Positions 9,089-17,191 are shown, counted from the first letter of the stretch. The stretch is DNA of 64,000 nucleotides from Bacillota bacterium (GCA_030529825.1 JAUMWD010000001.1:162935-226934), one strand, 5' to 3'. Translations and numbers: made by a program. Notes: a model not told the origin generated them from the sequence alone.

Positions 9089-9127
9089 TATTGCATGGCT
9101 ATATTACGCAAGTACGGCAATACACAT

Positions 9128-9832
9128 TTAAGCGCCGTAGAAATTAAGCTCCTCAATTGCTTTTTCCATGATGAGATGCGTCATCTCCGCTGCTCTGTCA
9201 ACATCTCTGTTCAAAAGCGCCGAGTACAGCCCCAGCTTGAGCTCGTACATTTTCAGTATTCCGCTGCGCTTGCAGTACATGCTCCAGAGGTATATGCCCT
9301 GGGGTTTGAACGAATGATAAAGCAGCGGCATCAGCACATTCCCACTGAGCACAGCCAGCTCGTGATGGAAGCTGAAGACTAGCTCAGCCGCCGCCTCGTT
9401 ATCGGTGGCGGCCTTAAGCTTGTCGAGAATAGGAGATAGTGCCTCGAGGTCTTCAATACTTGCTTTTTCAATGACCAGCTTAAGACACAGGCACTCCATG
9501 GCGTCACGTGTCTCAAAGAGCGACCGGACCTCATTTTTCCTCAGAGCGCCTCCGTTATAGCGCATTATTGCCACAAGCGTTTCCATCGTGCCGCGGCGGC
9601 GGTAGTCGCATACAAACACGCCCTGTCTCGGACGCACCTCAACAAAGCCCAGCTTTTCAAGCTCGACTATTCCCGCGGAGATCACCGGACGGGATACACC
9701 CATTTTGGTTGAAAGCTCTCTTGCGGGAGGCAGCTGCTCGCCGATGGCGAGCTCCCCTGAAAGTATCATGTTTTCGATTTGCTGAACGAAAAGGTCGGTA
9801 AGTGACAGCGTAGTTATCTTTGTAAAGCCCAT
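9128..9832 (-). CDS. GntR-family regulator, FadR (FCD) subfamily
   Basis: Residues 8-70 form the GntR winged helix (QIENMILSGELAIGEQLPPARELSTKMGVSRPVI) and residues about 90-225 the helical FCD ligand-binding domain (RSLFETRDAMECLCLKL, FHHELAVLSGN, HLIMEKAIEEL). Metal or acid-ligand histidines typical of FCD appear in FHHELA and MTHLIMEKA. The 234-residue length fits. It is divergent from the FAD oxidoreductase operon, and both promoters carry the subfamily's TGGT-NNN-ACCA palindrome. I infer it represses itself and that operon until it binds a small organic acid. Confidence 0.92.
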   Translation of the reverse strand: MGFTKITTLSLTDLFVQQIENMILSGELAIGEQLPPARELSTKMGVSRPVISAGIVELEKLGFVEVRPRQGVFVCDYRRRGTMETLVAIMRYNGGALRKNEVRSLFETRDAMECLCLKLVIEKASIEDLEALSPILDKLKAATDNEAAAELVFSFHHELAVLSGNVLMPLLYHSFKPQGIYLWSMYCKRSGILKMYELKLGLYSALLNRDVDRAAEMTHLIMEKAIEELNFYGA

Positions 9833-9868
9833 GTGTCGCCCTCGCTTGCAATATTATCGAAAATGCTC

Positions 9869-9881
9869 CTGGTATTACCAG
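9869..9881. promoter_or_regulatory. predicted FadR-type operator O1
   Basis: CTGGTATTACCAG is a perfect palindrome around a 3-base centre and matches the FadR/PdhR/LldR half-site rule TGGT-N3-ACCA. It lies about 8-20 bases downstream of the predicted gntR transcription start, so it fits autorepression. Confidence 0.7.
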
Positions 9882-9895
9882 CACCCTATAGTGTT

Positions 9896-9924
9896 ATTAT
9901 ATTGACAATTTATATAATTGTCAA
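9896..9924 (-). promoter_or_regulatory. predicted gntR promoter
   Basis: On the minus strand TTGACA (9924-9919), a 17-base spacer and TATAAT (9901-9896) match the sigma-A consensus exactly. The same stretch 9902-9924 is an inverted repeat with 8-base arms TTGACAAT/ATTGTCAA and a 7-base centre. Confidence 0.75.
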
Positions 9925-9975
9925 GGCACCGCATTACAGAAACTGCTGAAATTCAAGAGGGGAAGTCTGTTTGCG

Positions 9976-10005
9976 TTGACAAGCACCCAAGGAAGAGAAT
10001 AGTAT
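9976..10005 (+). promoter_or_regulatory. predicted promoter of the oxidoreductase-AcnX operon
   Basis: TTGACA (9976-9981), 18 bases, then TAGTAT (10000-10005). A TATAAT at 10011-10016 is a possible alternative -10 but lacks a well-placed -35. The start would fall about 10012, with operator O2 directly downstream. Confidence 0.55.
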
Positions 10006-10018
10006 TGACTTATAATAC

Positions 10019-10033
10019 TGTGGTAACACCACA
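10019..10033. promoter_or_regulatory. predicted FadR-type operator O2
   Basis: TGTGGTAACACCACA is a perfect palindrome around AAC and contains TGGT-N3-ACCA. It sits between the promoter and the AGGAGG site of the 10054 gene, mirroring the position of O1. Confidence 0.7.
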
Positions 10034-10053
10034 AAAAACAAGGAGGAATTGAT

Positions 10054-11595
10054 ATGCCAAAGTACGATGCCGTTGTTATCGGCGCAGGTAACGGCGGCCT
10101 GGCAGCAGCCTGCAGAATGGCTTATGCCGGCAAGAAGACGCTTCTTATTGAGCGCCACAATCTCCCCGGAGGATGTGCCTCCAGCTTCCGCAGAGGTCGT
10201 TTCGAGTTTGAAACCGCGCTGCACGAGATATGCGAATGGGGTACCGCTGAGAATCCGGGCGGATGCCGCAAGACCGTTGTGGACACCTTCGGCACCGAAG
10301 GCGACTGGCTCATGGTTCCCGATAACTTCCGCGTAATCACCACCGCCAGCGACGGCAAGACACATATTGATGCCACGCTGCCCTGCAGTGTTGAGGCATT
10401 CGTTGACGCAATGGAGAAGTATGTTCCCGGATGCAGAAAGTCGATTCAGGACATTTTTGATTTGGGTACCGAATTCCACGAGGCAGGCGACTACTCCCTC
10501 AGCGTTAACGGCAAGACCGACCCCAAGTATATGCAGGAGCATTTCCCCAACTTCCTGCGTCTGGGCAGCTATCCGGTAAACAAGGTCTTCAAGGCCATGA
10601 AGATGCCGCCTCTTGCTCAGGACATCATGAACACCTATTGGGGCTATCTGGGCGTTGACGCGGACCGTGTATCCTTCCTGCAGTATGTCAATATGCTGTG
10701 GCTGTATGTTAACCACGGTGCATGGATTCCCGCAAAGACCAGCCATCAGCTTACCACAGGTATGCTGGAGAGGTTCCGCGCTATGGGCGGCGAGGCATGG
10801 TTCAACTGCACCGCAGAGAAGATTCTCTTTGATGATGAAAAGGCCGTTTGCGGCGTTCAGACTGACAGAGGCACTGTGGAAACAAAGCACATCCTCTGCA
10901 ACGGCAATCCCACGATGGTTTATGCAACCATGTGTCCTCCCGAGGTAGTTCCCGAGAGAATGGTCAAGCTTGCAAATGCTCGTACCTATTCCGCGCGTAT
11001 GTTTGTGGTTTATATGGGCCTTGACAAGACCGCAGAAGAGCTTGGTATTCACGACTACACCATCTTCCTGCCCACCTCAGCTGACACGGTTAAAGAGTAT
11101 AACGACGGCAAGACTATTGAAACCAACTGCAATCAGGTTTCCGTCTGCTACAATGTCGTTAATCCCGATTTCTCGCCCGAGGGTACCTGCGTAATTTCCC
11201 TTACCAGCACCTTTATGGATGATGACTGGGCAAATGTTTCGCAGGAGGACTATGTCAAGACCAAGCAGGAGCTGGCTGCAAAGCTCATAAAGCTCTTCGA
11301 GGAGCGCACCGGCTATGTGATCACTCCCTACATAGAGGAAATAGAGATTGCAACTCCGTGGACTATGTGCAACTATGTAAATGTTCCTCAGGGTGCAGCC
11401 TACGGCTATGAGCTGAAGGATTGGGATAATATGATGCCCAGAATGATGATGCTCGGCACTGAATTCCCTGTCAAGGGCCTCAAGTTCGTTGGCGCATCCA
11501 GCATCCGCGGTGACGGCTATAACTCCGCTATATTCAGCGGCGACAAGATGGCGTCAATCACTCTTGCGGAAATGAAGAAAGAAGAGGAGGGCTGA
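10054..11595 (+). CDS. CrtI/RetSat-like FAD-dependent oxidoreductase
   Basis: The 513-residue protein opens with the dinucleotide-binding motif VVIGAGNGGLAAACRMAYAGKKTLLIE and then PGGCASSFRRGRFEFE, the phytoene-desaturase/carotenoid-isomerase pattern for FAD binding. The C-terminal FAD block is GLKFVGASSIRGDGYNSAIFSG. No membrane segment or carotenoid genes are near, so a carotenoid substrate is doubtful; members of this broad family also act on other unsaturated or saturated lipids and acids. It is the first gene after the regulated promoter, with AGGAGG eight bases before ATG, and is followed four bases later by the reductase gene. Confidence 0.85.
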   Translation: MPKYDAVVIGAGNGGLAAACRMAYAGKKTLLIERHNLPGGCASSFRRGRFEFETALHEICEWGTAENPGGCRKTVVDTFGTEGDWLMVPDNFRVITTASDGKTHIDATLPCSVEAFVDAMEKYVPGCRKSIQDIFDLGTEFHEAGDYSLSVNGKTDPKYMQEHFPNFLRLGSYPVNKVFKAMKMPPLAQDIMNTYWGYLGVDADRVSFLQYVNMLWLYVNHGAWIPAKTSHQLTTGMLERFRAMGGEAWFNCTAEKILFDDEKAVCGVQTDRGTVETKHILCNGNPTMVYATMCPPEVVPERMVKLANARTYSARMFVVYMGLDKTAEELGIHDYTIFLPTSADTVKEYNDGKTIETNCNQVSVCYNVVNPDFSPEGTCVISLTSTFMDDDWANVSQEDYVKTKQELAAKLIKLFEERTGYVITPYIEEIEIATPWTMCNYVNVPQGAAYGYELKDWDNMMPRMMMLGTEFPVKGLKFVGASSIRGDGYNSAIFSGDKMASITLAEMKKEEEG

Positions 11596-11599
11596 GAAA

Positions 11600-12808
11600 A
11601 TGTCAGAGCTTAATTATAAAGTAGGTCTTATCGGCAAGCTGGATATGCTGAAGTTCAAGAACATGCCCAAGGTTCGCGAGCAGGCAATTCAGGCTTCTCC
11701 CGCAACACCTCTGCCCAAGACTCTCACCACCAATGAAAAGGCAAAGCAGCGCCATCCCGCAAAGCAGGAGGTTGTAATCTCCGAGATTCGCCAGAACGGT
11801 GCAGATGCCAAGACCATAGTTCTCAAGACCAAGGACGGCAGTCCTCTGGCTTATTACAGAGCAGGTCAGTATGTTTCCGTGTCCATTCCCATTGGCGGAA
11901 CAGTTACCACCCGTTCCTACTCTCTGTGCGGCTCACCCGAGTGGGCAAAGCGCGGCGAGTACAACATCACCGTAAAGCGCGACGATGCAGGCTTCGTATC
12001 CCCCTTTATCCAGGATAACTGGAAGGTCGGCCAGGAGGTTACAATCTCCGGCCCTCAGGGACATCTATACTATGAAGGTCTGCGCGATGCAAAGAAAGTC
12101 GTTGCTCTTGCAGGCGGCTCCGGCATAACTCCCTTTATGGGCATGGCTTATGCAATCCGCGACGGTCACGAGGACTTTGACCTGACAATACTCTTCGGCT
12201 CCCGCACTGCTGACGGTATCGTTTACAAGAAGGAGCTTGACGAGGTATGTGCTGCATGCGATAAGGTACATGTTGTGCATGTTCTTTCCGATGAGGAAAA
12301 GGAAGGCTACGAGCACGGATTCATCACCGCTGACCTCATTAAGAAGTACGGCGGCGACGGCGAATACAGCATCTTTATGTGCGGTCCTCAGGCAATGTAT
12401 AACTTCCTTGACGGCGAGATTGAAAAGCTTGGTCTGCGCCGCAAGTTCGTACGCCGTGAGATGTTCGGTGCAATAAAGGACCCATGGAATCAGCCCGGTT
12501 ATCCCGAGGAAATCCGCGGCAAGACCTTCAATCTCAAGGTCATCAAGTACGGCGAGGAATTCAACATTACTGCAGCCGCAGATGAAACGCTGCTCACCGC
12601 AATTGAGCGCGCAGGCATTTCCGCACCCTCGCGCTGCCGCAGCGGCGAGTGTGGCTGGTGCCGCAGTAAGCTCATCTCCGGTCAGGTGTTCATCCCCGAA
12701 AAGACCGACGGCCGCCGCAGAGCTGACCTTGACTTCGGCTACATCCATCCCTGCTCCTCCTTCCCCGCAGGCGACTGCGTGATTGAGATTGCAGGCCCCA
12801 CTATGTGA
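11600..12808 (+). CDS. ferredoxin-NAD(P) reductase-like protein with C-terminal plant-type [2Fe-2S] domain
   Basis: The 402-residue product has an unusual polar N-terminal extension of about 55 residues. An FAD-binding barrel follows with TTRSYSLCGSP near 110, then an NAD(P)-binding domain (ALAGGSGITPFMGMA near 169, FMCGPQAMYNFL near 257). The C-terminal ferredoxin domain has CRSGECGWC and a fourth cysteine about 30 residues on (IHPC), giving C-x4-C-x2-C-x30-C. It probably passes electrons between NAD(P)H and a partner, most simply the FAD oxidoreductase encoded just upstream. The short spacing implies one transcript. Confidence 0.88.
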   Translation: MSELNYKVGLIGKLDMLKFKNMPKVREQAIQASPATPLPKTLTTNEKAKQRHPAKQEVVISEIRQNGADAKTIVLKTKDGSPLAYYRAGQYVSVSIPIGGTVTTRSYSLCGSPEWAKRGEYNITVKRDDAGFVSPFIQDNWKVGQEVTISGPQGHLYYEGLRDAKKVVALAGGSGITPFMGMAYAIRDGHEDFDLTILFGSRTADGIVYKKELDEVCAACDKVHVVHVLSDEEKEGYEHGFITADLIKKYGGDGEYSIFMCGPQAMYNFLDGEIEKLGLRRKFVRREMFGAIKDPWNQPGYPEEIRGKTFNLKVIKYGEEFNITAAADETLLTAIERAGISAPSRCRSGECGWCRSKLISGQVFIPEKTDGRRRADLDFGYIHPCSSFPAGDCVIEIAGPTM

Positions 12809-12817
12809 TTTTTCTGT

Positions 12818-12850
12818 AATGAAGAGGAACGTAAGCTGTTCCTCTTCATT
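12818..12850 (+). terminator. intra-operon hairpin, possible attenuator or processing site
   Basis: A perfect 13-base stem AATGAAGAGGAAC/GTTCCTCTTCATT with a 7-base loop lies between the reductase gene and acnX. No strong T-run follows, so partial termination or mRNA end protection is more likely than a full stop. Confidence 0.5.
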
Positions 12851-12879
12851 CTTATAATTATTATAAAGGAAGTGACTGC

Positions 12880-14163
12880 ATGTACCTTACCCCTGAACAG
12901 CAGGCCCTTCTTGAGGGCTCAAAGGGTGAAACCATGGCTAAGGTCATGAAAACTCTTGTTGCATTTGGCGATGCCTTTAATGCCACCGGAATGGTGCCCA
13001 TTACCAGCAAATACGGCCACACAGTCATAAGCTTCGGTCTGGGAATAATGAAGCCTGTTTATGAGCTGTATGATCAGATACTATCTGCCGGCGAGGTCAG
13101 CTCCCAGAAGTTCAGCGCCGACCCACGCCCCACCGAAAAAGAAAATGTCCCTGCAAGCCTTCTCCAGAACATCGTATGCGATGTGATGTATTCTCAACAG
13201 GGCAAGCTGGAGGAACAGCTTAAAAAGTTCGGCATTATGAGCGACGACGCCTACACCTGCACCTGCTATCTCCCCGAGGTGGGCAACACCCCCAAGCGCG
13301 GCGAGATCCTGGCCTGGGCCGAGTCCTCCGCCGTCGTATACGCGAACTCCGTTCTGGGTGCCAGATGCAACCGCAACTCCGGCATCATCGAGATGATGTG
13401 CTCCATCGCGGGATTTGTCCCCAAGTTCGGTTTCCTGACTGACGAGGGCAGAAAGGCTGACTGGATCGTGGAGCTTAAGACCACAAAGCTTCCCGATGCA
13501 CAGCTCTTCGGCTCCGCTGTGGGCATGAAGGTGCTGGAGCAGGTTCCCTACATTAAGGGCCTTGACAGATATCTCGGCACGGAACTGAACGACGCGGCAT
13601 GCACCTACCTCAAGGACTTTGGCGCTGCCACCGCCTCCAACGGCTCCGTGGGCCTCTACCACATCGAAAATCTCACTCCCGAGGCGGTGGATTACGGCGA
13701 CAGTCTCATCCGCGAGGGTGCGCAGGTCTACATTGTGGATGACGCGGAAATCGAACGTGTTCGCAACAGCTATCCCTGCATCTGGAAAAACCTTGATGCG
13801 AAGCCAAAGCTCTGCTTCATGGGCTGTCCGCACATGACCTACCAGCAGCTCATTGACTGGACGGTGCGCGTGGAGGACGGCCTCAGGAACGCAGGCAACA
13901 AAAAGGTGCTCATCCCCACGGTGTTCACTGCTGCCCCGGCGGTCCTGAAGCATTTCGAGGAGACCGAGTATGCTGCCAGACTCAAGGCCACAGGCGTCCA
14001 TACCGCCTCTCTCTGCCCGCTGATGTTTATGAACAATCCACTTGTAAAGTCACAGCCGGTCATTACTTCATCAAATAAGCTGCGCACCTATTCCAGCGCC
14101 CGCTTCTATCCGGAGATGGAGCTTCTGACCATGCTCACCGGCGATAAAAAGGAGGGCGAATAA
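12880..14163 (+). CDS. aconitase X large (catalytic) subunit
   Basis: The 427-residue product matches the AcnX/DUF521 catalytic subunit. It begins YLTPEQQALLEGSKGETMAKVMKTLV and has candidate iron-sulfur ligand cysteines in GARCNRNSG, CFMGCPHMT and SLCPLMFMN. Known bacterial AcnX enzymes dehydrate cis-3-hydroxy-L-proline; the archaeal enzyme dehydrates mevalonate 5-phosphate. The sequence does not let me choose, and neither pathway's partners are nearby. It abuts its small subunit (stop 14163, ATG 14164) and has an AAGGAAG ribosome-binding site. It is part of the operon behind the GntR/FCD regulator unless the hairpin at 12818 ends transcription. Confidence 0.85.
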   Translation: MYLTPEQQALLEGSKGETMAKVMKTLVAFGDAFNATGMVPITSKYGHTVISFGLGIMKPVYELYDQILSAGEVSSQKFSADPRPTEKENVPASLLQNIVCDVMYSQQGKLEEQLKKFGIMSDDAYTCTCYLPEVGNTPKRGEILAWAESSAVVYANSVLGARCNRNSGIIEMMCSIAGFVPKFGFLTDEGRKADWIVELKTTKLPDAQLFGSAVGMKVLEQVPYIKGLDRYLGTELNDAACTYLKDFGAATASNGSVGLYHIENLTPEAVDYGDSLIREGAQVYIVDDAEIERVRNSYPCIWKNLDAKPKLCFMGCPHMTYQQLIDWTVRVEDGLRNAGNKKVLIPTVFTAAPAVLKHFEETEYAARLKATGVHTASLCPLMFMNNPLVKSQPVITSSNKLRTYSSARFYPEMELLTMLTGDKKEGE

Positions 14164-14607
14164 ATGAGTAAGGTATTCAAGGGACGTGTGATCGCAGCCG
14201 GCACTGCAAAAGCTGAGGCACTGGTGTCCCACGGCGGCTTCAATACGCTTGCAAGCTATCAGACGCCTATGCTTCTGGGAGACAAGCAGGTGAAATGCTC
14301 CGACCAGAACAATCCGGACCTTTATAAAAAGCCTATGCGCGGAAAGGCGCTGTGTCTGCCCGAAACCATAGGATCCACCACCGGCGGTATGGCATTGTAT
14401 ACCGTCTGCGCCACGGGAAAACAGCCAGCCTGCATGTTGTTTTCCAAGCCCATCGATACGCTGGCTGCCTCCGGTGCTATTCTGGCAGCCTTCTGGACGG
14501 ATGCGAATATGCCCGTCATTGACAGACTGGGTGAGGAATTCCTTGCCTATGTTCAGGACGGAATGATGATAGAGGTTGCCGAGGACGGCACCGTAACAGT
14601 AGACTGA
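14164..14607 (+). CDS. aconitase X small (swivel) subunit
   Basis: The 147-residue DUF126 protein is the mobile swivel domain of AcnX, seen as FKGRVIAAGTAKAEALVSHGGFN at the start and PETIGSTTGGMALYTVC in the middle. The GSTTGG serine-threonine loop is the conserved active-site segment contributed to the large subunit. Two-subunit AcnX is the usual form in archaea and many anaerobic bacteria, while some proteobacteria have a fusion. The start follows the large-subunit stop with no gap. Confidence 0.85.
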   Translation: MSKVFKGRVIAAGTAKAEALVSHGGFNTLASYQTPMLLGDKQVKCSDQNNPDLYKKPMRGKALCLPETIGSTTGGMALYTVCATGKQPACMLFSKPIDTLAASGAILAAFWTDANMPVIDRLGEEFLAYVQDGMMIEVAEDGTVTVD

Positions 14608-14939
14608 AAACAATAATTATGACTTCATAGCCCGTGAACTGTGTTAAAAGCAATATAAAGGGTGTAATTGACCATTATAAGAATGGAGATATTCTCCTAT
14701 GCTTTCCGCCTTGGCGGTAGACTTGTGCTTGCTGCACTAACGGACGGCGGTGATAATACCTGAAGCAAAAAAGACCACACAGCAGACTTTTGAAGTCTGT
14801 TTGTGTGGTCTTATGATTTAGAACCAATACCACAGGCTCGTTCAAAACACCATAAAAAAGAAAATGCCCTGCCAACCGTTATGGTCAGCAGGGCATAAAA
14901 ATATGCTCGTATATGCGCTTTGACGCAGCTTTTTTGCGT
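14608..14939. other. non-coding gap, two hairpins and a possible gene remnant
   Basis: A 26-codon frame at 14684-14764 (starting MEIFSYAFRLGG) may be a remnant but has no clear ribosome-binding site. An imperfect hairpin at 14770-14815 (AGACCACAC arms) could end the AcnX operon. The remainder is the SDR terminator. Confidence 0.4.
14839..14895 (-). terminator. SDR-gene terminator within duplicated segment
   Basis: The stem TGCCCTGC/GCAGGGCA (14865-14895) is followed on the minus strand by a T-rich tail. The tail segment 14839-14868 is the second copy of the 31-base repeat also found at 9037. Confidence 0.7.
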
Positions 14940-15737
14940 TTATTTAATTTTCAGTGTCTTGTTCTGCGTCTTCATGAGATGACGCTCAAATTTTTTGCGC
15001 TCCATGCCCCAGTAGAGCTTGCGCACGGGGGGGATGTGGCCCATGAGGAGCTTTGCGAAGACGAAAAGACCGCAGGGAAAAACGCTCTTCTTGCCCTTTT
15101 CAAGAGCATTGACCATCTTCTTTGCCACAACCTCGGGCTTCTGCACGGGGAAGGGCTTATCCACCTTTTTGCCGTCGGCGGCAACCTTGAAGAAGTTGGT
15201 GGCAGTGGAAACGGGGTAGAGGCAGGTCATGGTGAGATTCTTGGGCATCTCGATGCGAATACCCTGCTGGAAGCCCTCAAGACCGAACTTTGTCGCGCCG
15301 TAGAGAGCATAGCCGGGCATTGCCATCTGTCCCATGGCGGAAATTGTCATGGCAAGATGACCTTCTCTGTCGCCCAGGTGCTCAAGATATTTTGCGTATG
15401 TATAAATGGGAGAAAGCGTGTTGGTGTTGAATATTCTTTCGATTCTGTCCCAATCCGTGTAGTCGTATGCCTCGTAGTAGGGGAAGCCTGCGTTGGCGAA
15501 GAAGATGTCGATTTTTCCGAAAAGCTCCTCTGCCTCGGCAAATATGGCGTCTATACCCTCCCTGCTGCTGACATCGGCGGCAAAGGGAATGACATTGGCG
15601 GCAAAGCCCTTGAGATTTTCGGGCCTGCGTGCAACGGCAAGAATACGGTTGCCCTTGCCCGCTGCAAGCAGCTTCAGAGTTTCGAAGCCTATTCCGCTGG
15701 ATGCACCGGTGATAACAATGCTTTTGTTTTCAATCAT
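14940..15737 (-). CDS. short-chain dehydrogenase/reductase
   Basis: Starting at the ATG with GGGAGA eight bases upstream, the 265-residue protein begins MIENKSIVITGASSGIGFETL with the TGxxxGIG cofactor loop. It has NAG in FFANAGFPY, and the catalytic S/Y/K as TISAMGQ and YALYGATKFGLEGF. The C-terminal tail is basic (MERKKFERHLMKTQNKTLKIK). It is a classical SDR, probably NADP-dependent from arginines in AVARRPENL. The substrate is unknown. A frame from 15794 adds 19 residues without family support. It is a single-gene unit with its own terminator. Confidence 0.88.
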   Translation of the reverse strand: MIENKSIVITGASSGIGFETLKLLAAGKGNRILAVARRPENLKGFAANVIPFAADVSSREGIDAIFAEAEELFGKIDIFFANAGFPYYEAYDYTDWDRIERIFNTNTLSPIYTYAKYLEHLGDREGHLAMTISAMGQMAMPGYALYGATKFGLEGFQQGIRIEMPKNLTMTCLYPVSTATNFFKVAADGKKVDKPFPVQKPEVVAKKMVNALEKGKKSVFPCGLFVFAKLLMGHIPPVRKLYWGMERKKFERHLMKTQNKTLKIK

Positions 15738-15850
15738 GATGACTATCTCCCTGTTATGAATGACCTCGCGGTATTGCGAGATATAAATGAACAAGCTGAC
15801 CGTTAGTTAATATTAACATAAAGCGCTGCGGCAGTCAAAACCTTTGGGGC

Positions 15851-15886
15851 AAAAAAATCCGGTATGCGGCAGCATACCGGATTTTT
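15851..15886 (-). terminator. terminator of the iron alcohol dehydrogenase gene
   Basis: The 13-base stem AAATCCGGTATGC/GCATACCGGATTT has A- and T-runs on both sides, just before the stop codon region at 15894. Confidence 0.8.
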
Positions 15887-15893
15887 CGAGGTC

Positions 15894-17105
15894 TTATGCC
15901 TTGGCGATAACCTTGCGGATAACTTTTTCAAAGCGCTTTTTGTCGTAGAGAACGGGAACGGGGTAGACACAGTTTGCCTCATGAACAGCCCACTTGCACA
16001 TCTGGGGAATGTCCTTCTCCTGAATGTGGTTAAAGCCTGTGGGAATACCCATGCGCTTGTTCATGGCGTAGATTTCGTCAATGAAGGCCTGTGCCTGCTC
16101 TGCAGCGGTGCCGTCGGTTTTCACGCCTGTGAGGCAGGCGAGATGAGCTAACTTCTTGTGAACGCTTTTGCCGTAGTCCTCAAGGACTATGGGGAGAATG
16201 ACAGCGTTTGCGAGACCGTGGGGAGTGTTGTAAAGACCGCCGAGGGTGTGCGCTATGGCGTGGACATTGCCAACACCCGCGCGGCCGAAGGCGTAGCCGG
16301 CCTTGAAGGAGGCAATGTGCATTTCCTGACGGGCCTCGATGTCGCTTCCGTCCTTGTAGGCGCGCTCAAGATACTTGAAAATTGCCACAACCGCTTCCTC
16401 TGCCCAGGCGTCGGTTTCCTTGGTCTTGTTCACAACGCAGAGGTATGCCTCAACGGCGTGGGTGAGAGCGTCCATACCGGTGCTTGCGGTTATATCCGCA
16501 GGGAGCTGGGTGTACAGCTCGGGATCGAGAACGGCGTAGTTCGGCACAAGAGCGTGGTCCATAATGGCGAACTTGTGGTGAGTTTCCTGGTCGGTGATGA
16601 CCGCGGCAAAGGTGGTTTCGGAGCCGGTGCCTGCGGTGGTGGGAACTGCGACGAACAGGGGAACGAGGTGCAGAATCTTCAGCACGCCCTCCATTTTGGT
16701 AACATCCATTTTGGGACGGGCAACCTTGGCAGCGGCGCCCTTTGCCGCATCAATGGAGGAGCCGCCGCCGACGGCCAGAAAGCTGTCGCAGCCGTTGCTG
16801 ATATACATATCATAGATTTCGTTTACGATTTTTACTGTGGGATTGGGGGTAACACGGCCATAATGCACATACTTAATGCCGGCCTTGTCCAGCAGAGCAG
16901 TGATTTTGGGAACGGTTTCCGAGCCCGCGGTGACGCTGCTGACGAGCATAATTTTTTTAGCTTTCTTCTTTGCGAAGATGCCGGGGATTTCCTTAACGGC
17001 GCCCACACCCACAAAGGTTTTGGGCCTGGGCCAGGGAACGAATTTTGCGGCGAGAGCGAAGCCGCATTCATAGCCGCGGTAATAGGTCTTGGCAAGAATG
17101 TTCAT
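15894..17105 (-). CDS. iron-containing alcohol dehydrogenase
   Basis: The 403-residue product shows the group III alcohol dehydrogenase pattern: GVGAVKEIPG near 33, NAD-binding FLAVGGGSSIDAAKG near 112, VPTTAGTGSETT near 155, and metal-ligand motifs STGMDALTHAVEAYL and GVGNVHAIAHTLGGLYNTPHGLANA. It reduces aldehydes or ketones with NAD(P)H in fermentation; substrate not determinable. GGAGG lies six bases before ATG. It is transcribed alone between two terminators, and faces the SDR gene in the same direction. Confidence 0.92.
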   Translation of the reverse strand: MNILAKTYYRGYECGFALAAKFVPWPRPKTFVGVGAVKEIPGIFAKKKAKKIMLVSSVTAGSETVPKITALLDKAGIKYVHYGRVTPNPTVKIVNEIYDMYISNGCDSFLAVGGGSSIDAAKGAAAKVARPKMDVTKMEGVLKILHLVPLFVAVPTTAGTGSETTFAAVITDQETHHKFAIMDHALVPNYAVLDPELYTQLPADITASTGMDALTHAVEAYLCVVNKTKETDAWAEEAVVAIFKYLERAYKDGSDIEARQEMHIASFKAGYAFGRAGVGNVHAIAHTLGGLYNTPHGLANAVILPIVLEDYGKSVHKKLAHLACLTGVKTDGTAAEQAQAFIDEIYAMNKRMGIPTGFNHIQEKDIPQMCKWAVHEANCVYPVPVLYDKKRFEKVIRKVIAKA

Positions 17106-17191
17106 GTTTTACCTCCATAGTTTTTGTATATACATTTGATATAATTTTATCGGTATTTCCGCTGCAAGTCAATGCTTTTTAGCAGCAGAAC

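Larger units (their letters stand above)
8690..9127. other. non-coding gap with repeat copies and a terminator
   Basis: No convincing gene is seen in these 438 bases. The gap holds repeat copies B and C, a tandem TAGTAAAATCG phrase near 8937-8958, and the gntR terminator. The AT-rich, short-repeat texture looks like the scar of an inserted element. Confidence 0.5.

Noticed and set aside
10005-10016. TTGACT next to TATAAT as one promoter
   Set aside because: The two hexamers touch with no spacer, so they cannot act as a -35/-10 pair; TTGACA at 9976 with TAGTAT at 10000 fits better.
12818-12850. True terminator splitting the AcnX operon
   Set aside because: The stem is strong but no T-run follows and acnX has no clear promoter in the 30 bases left, so I kept it as an attenuator or processing hairpin.
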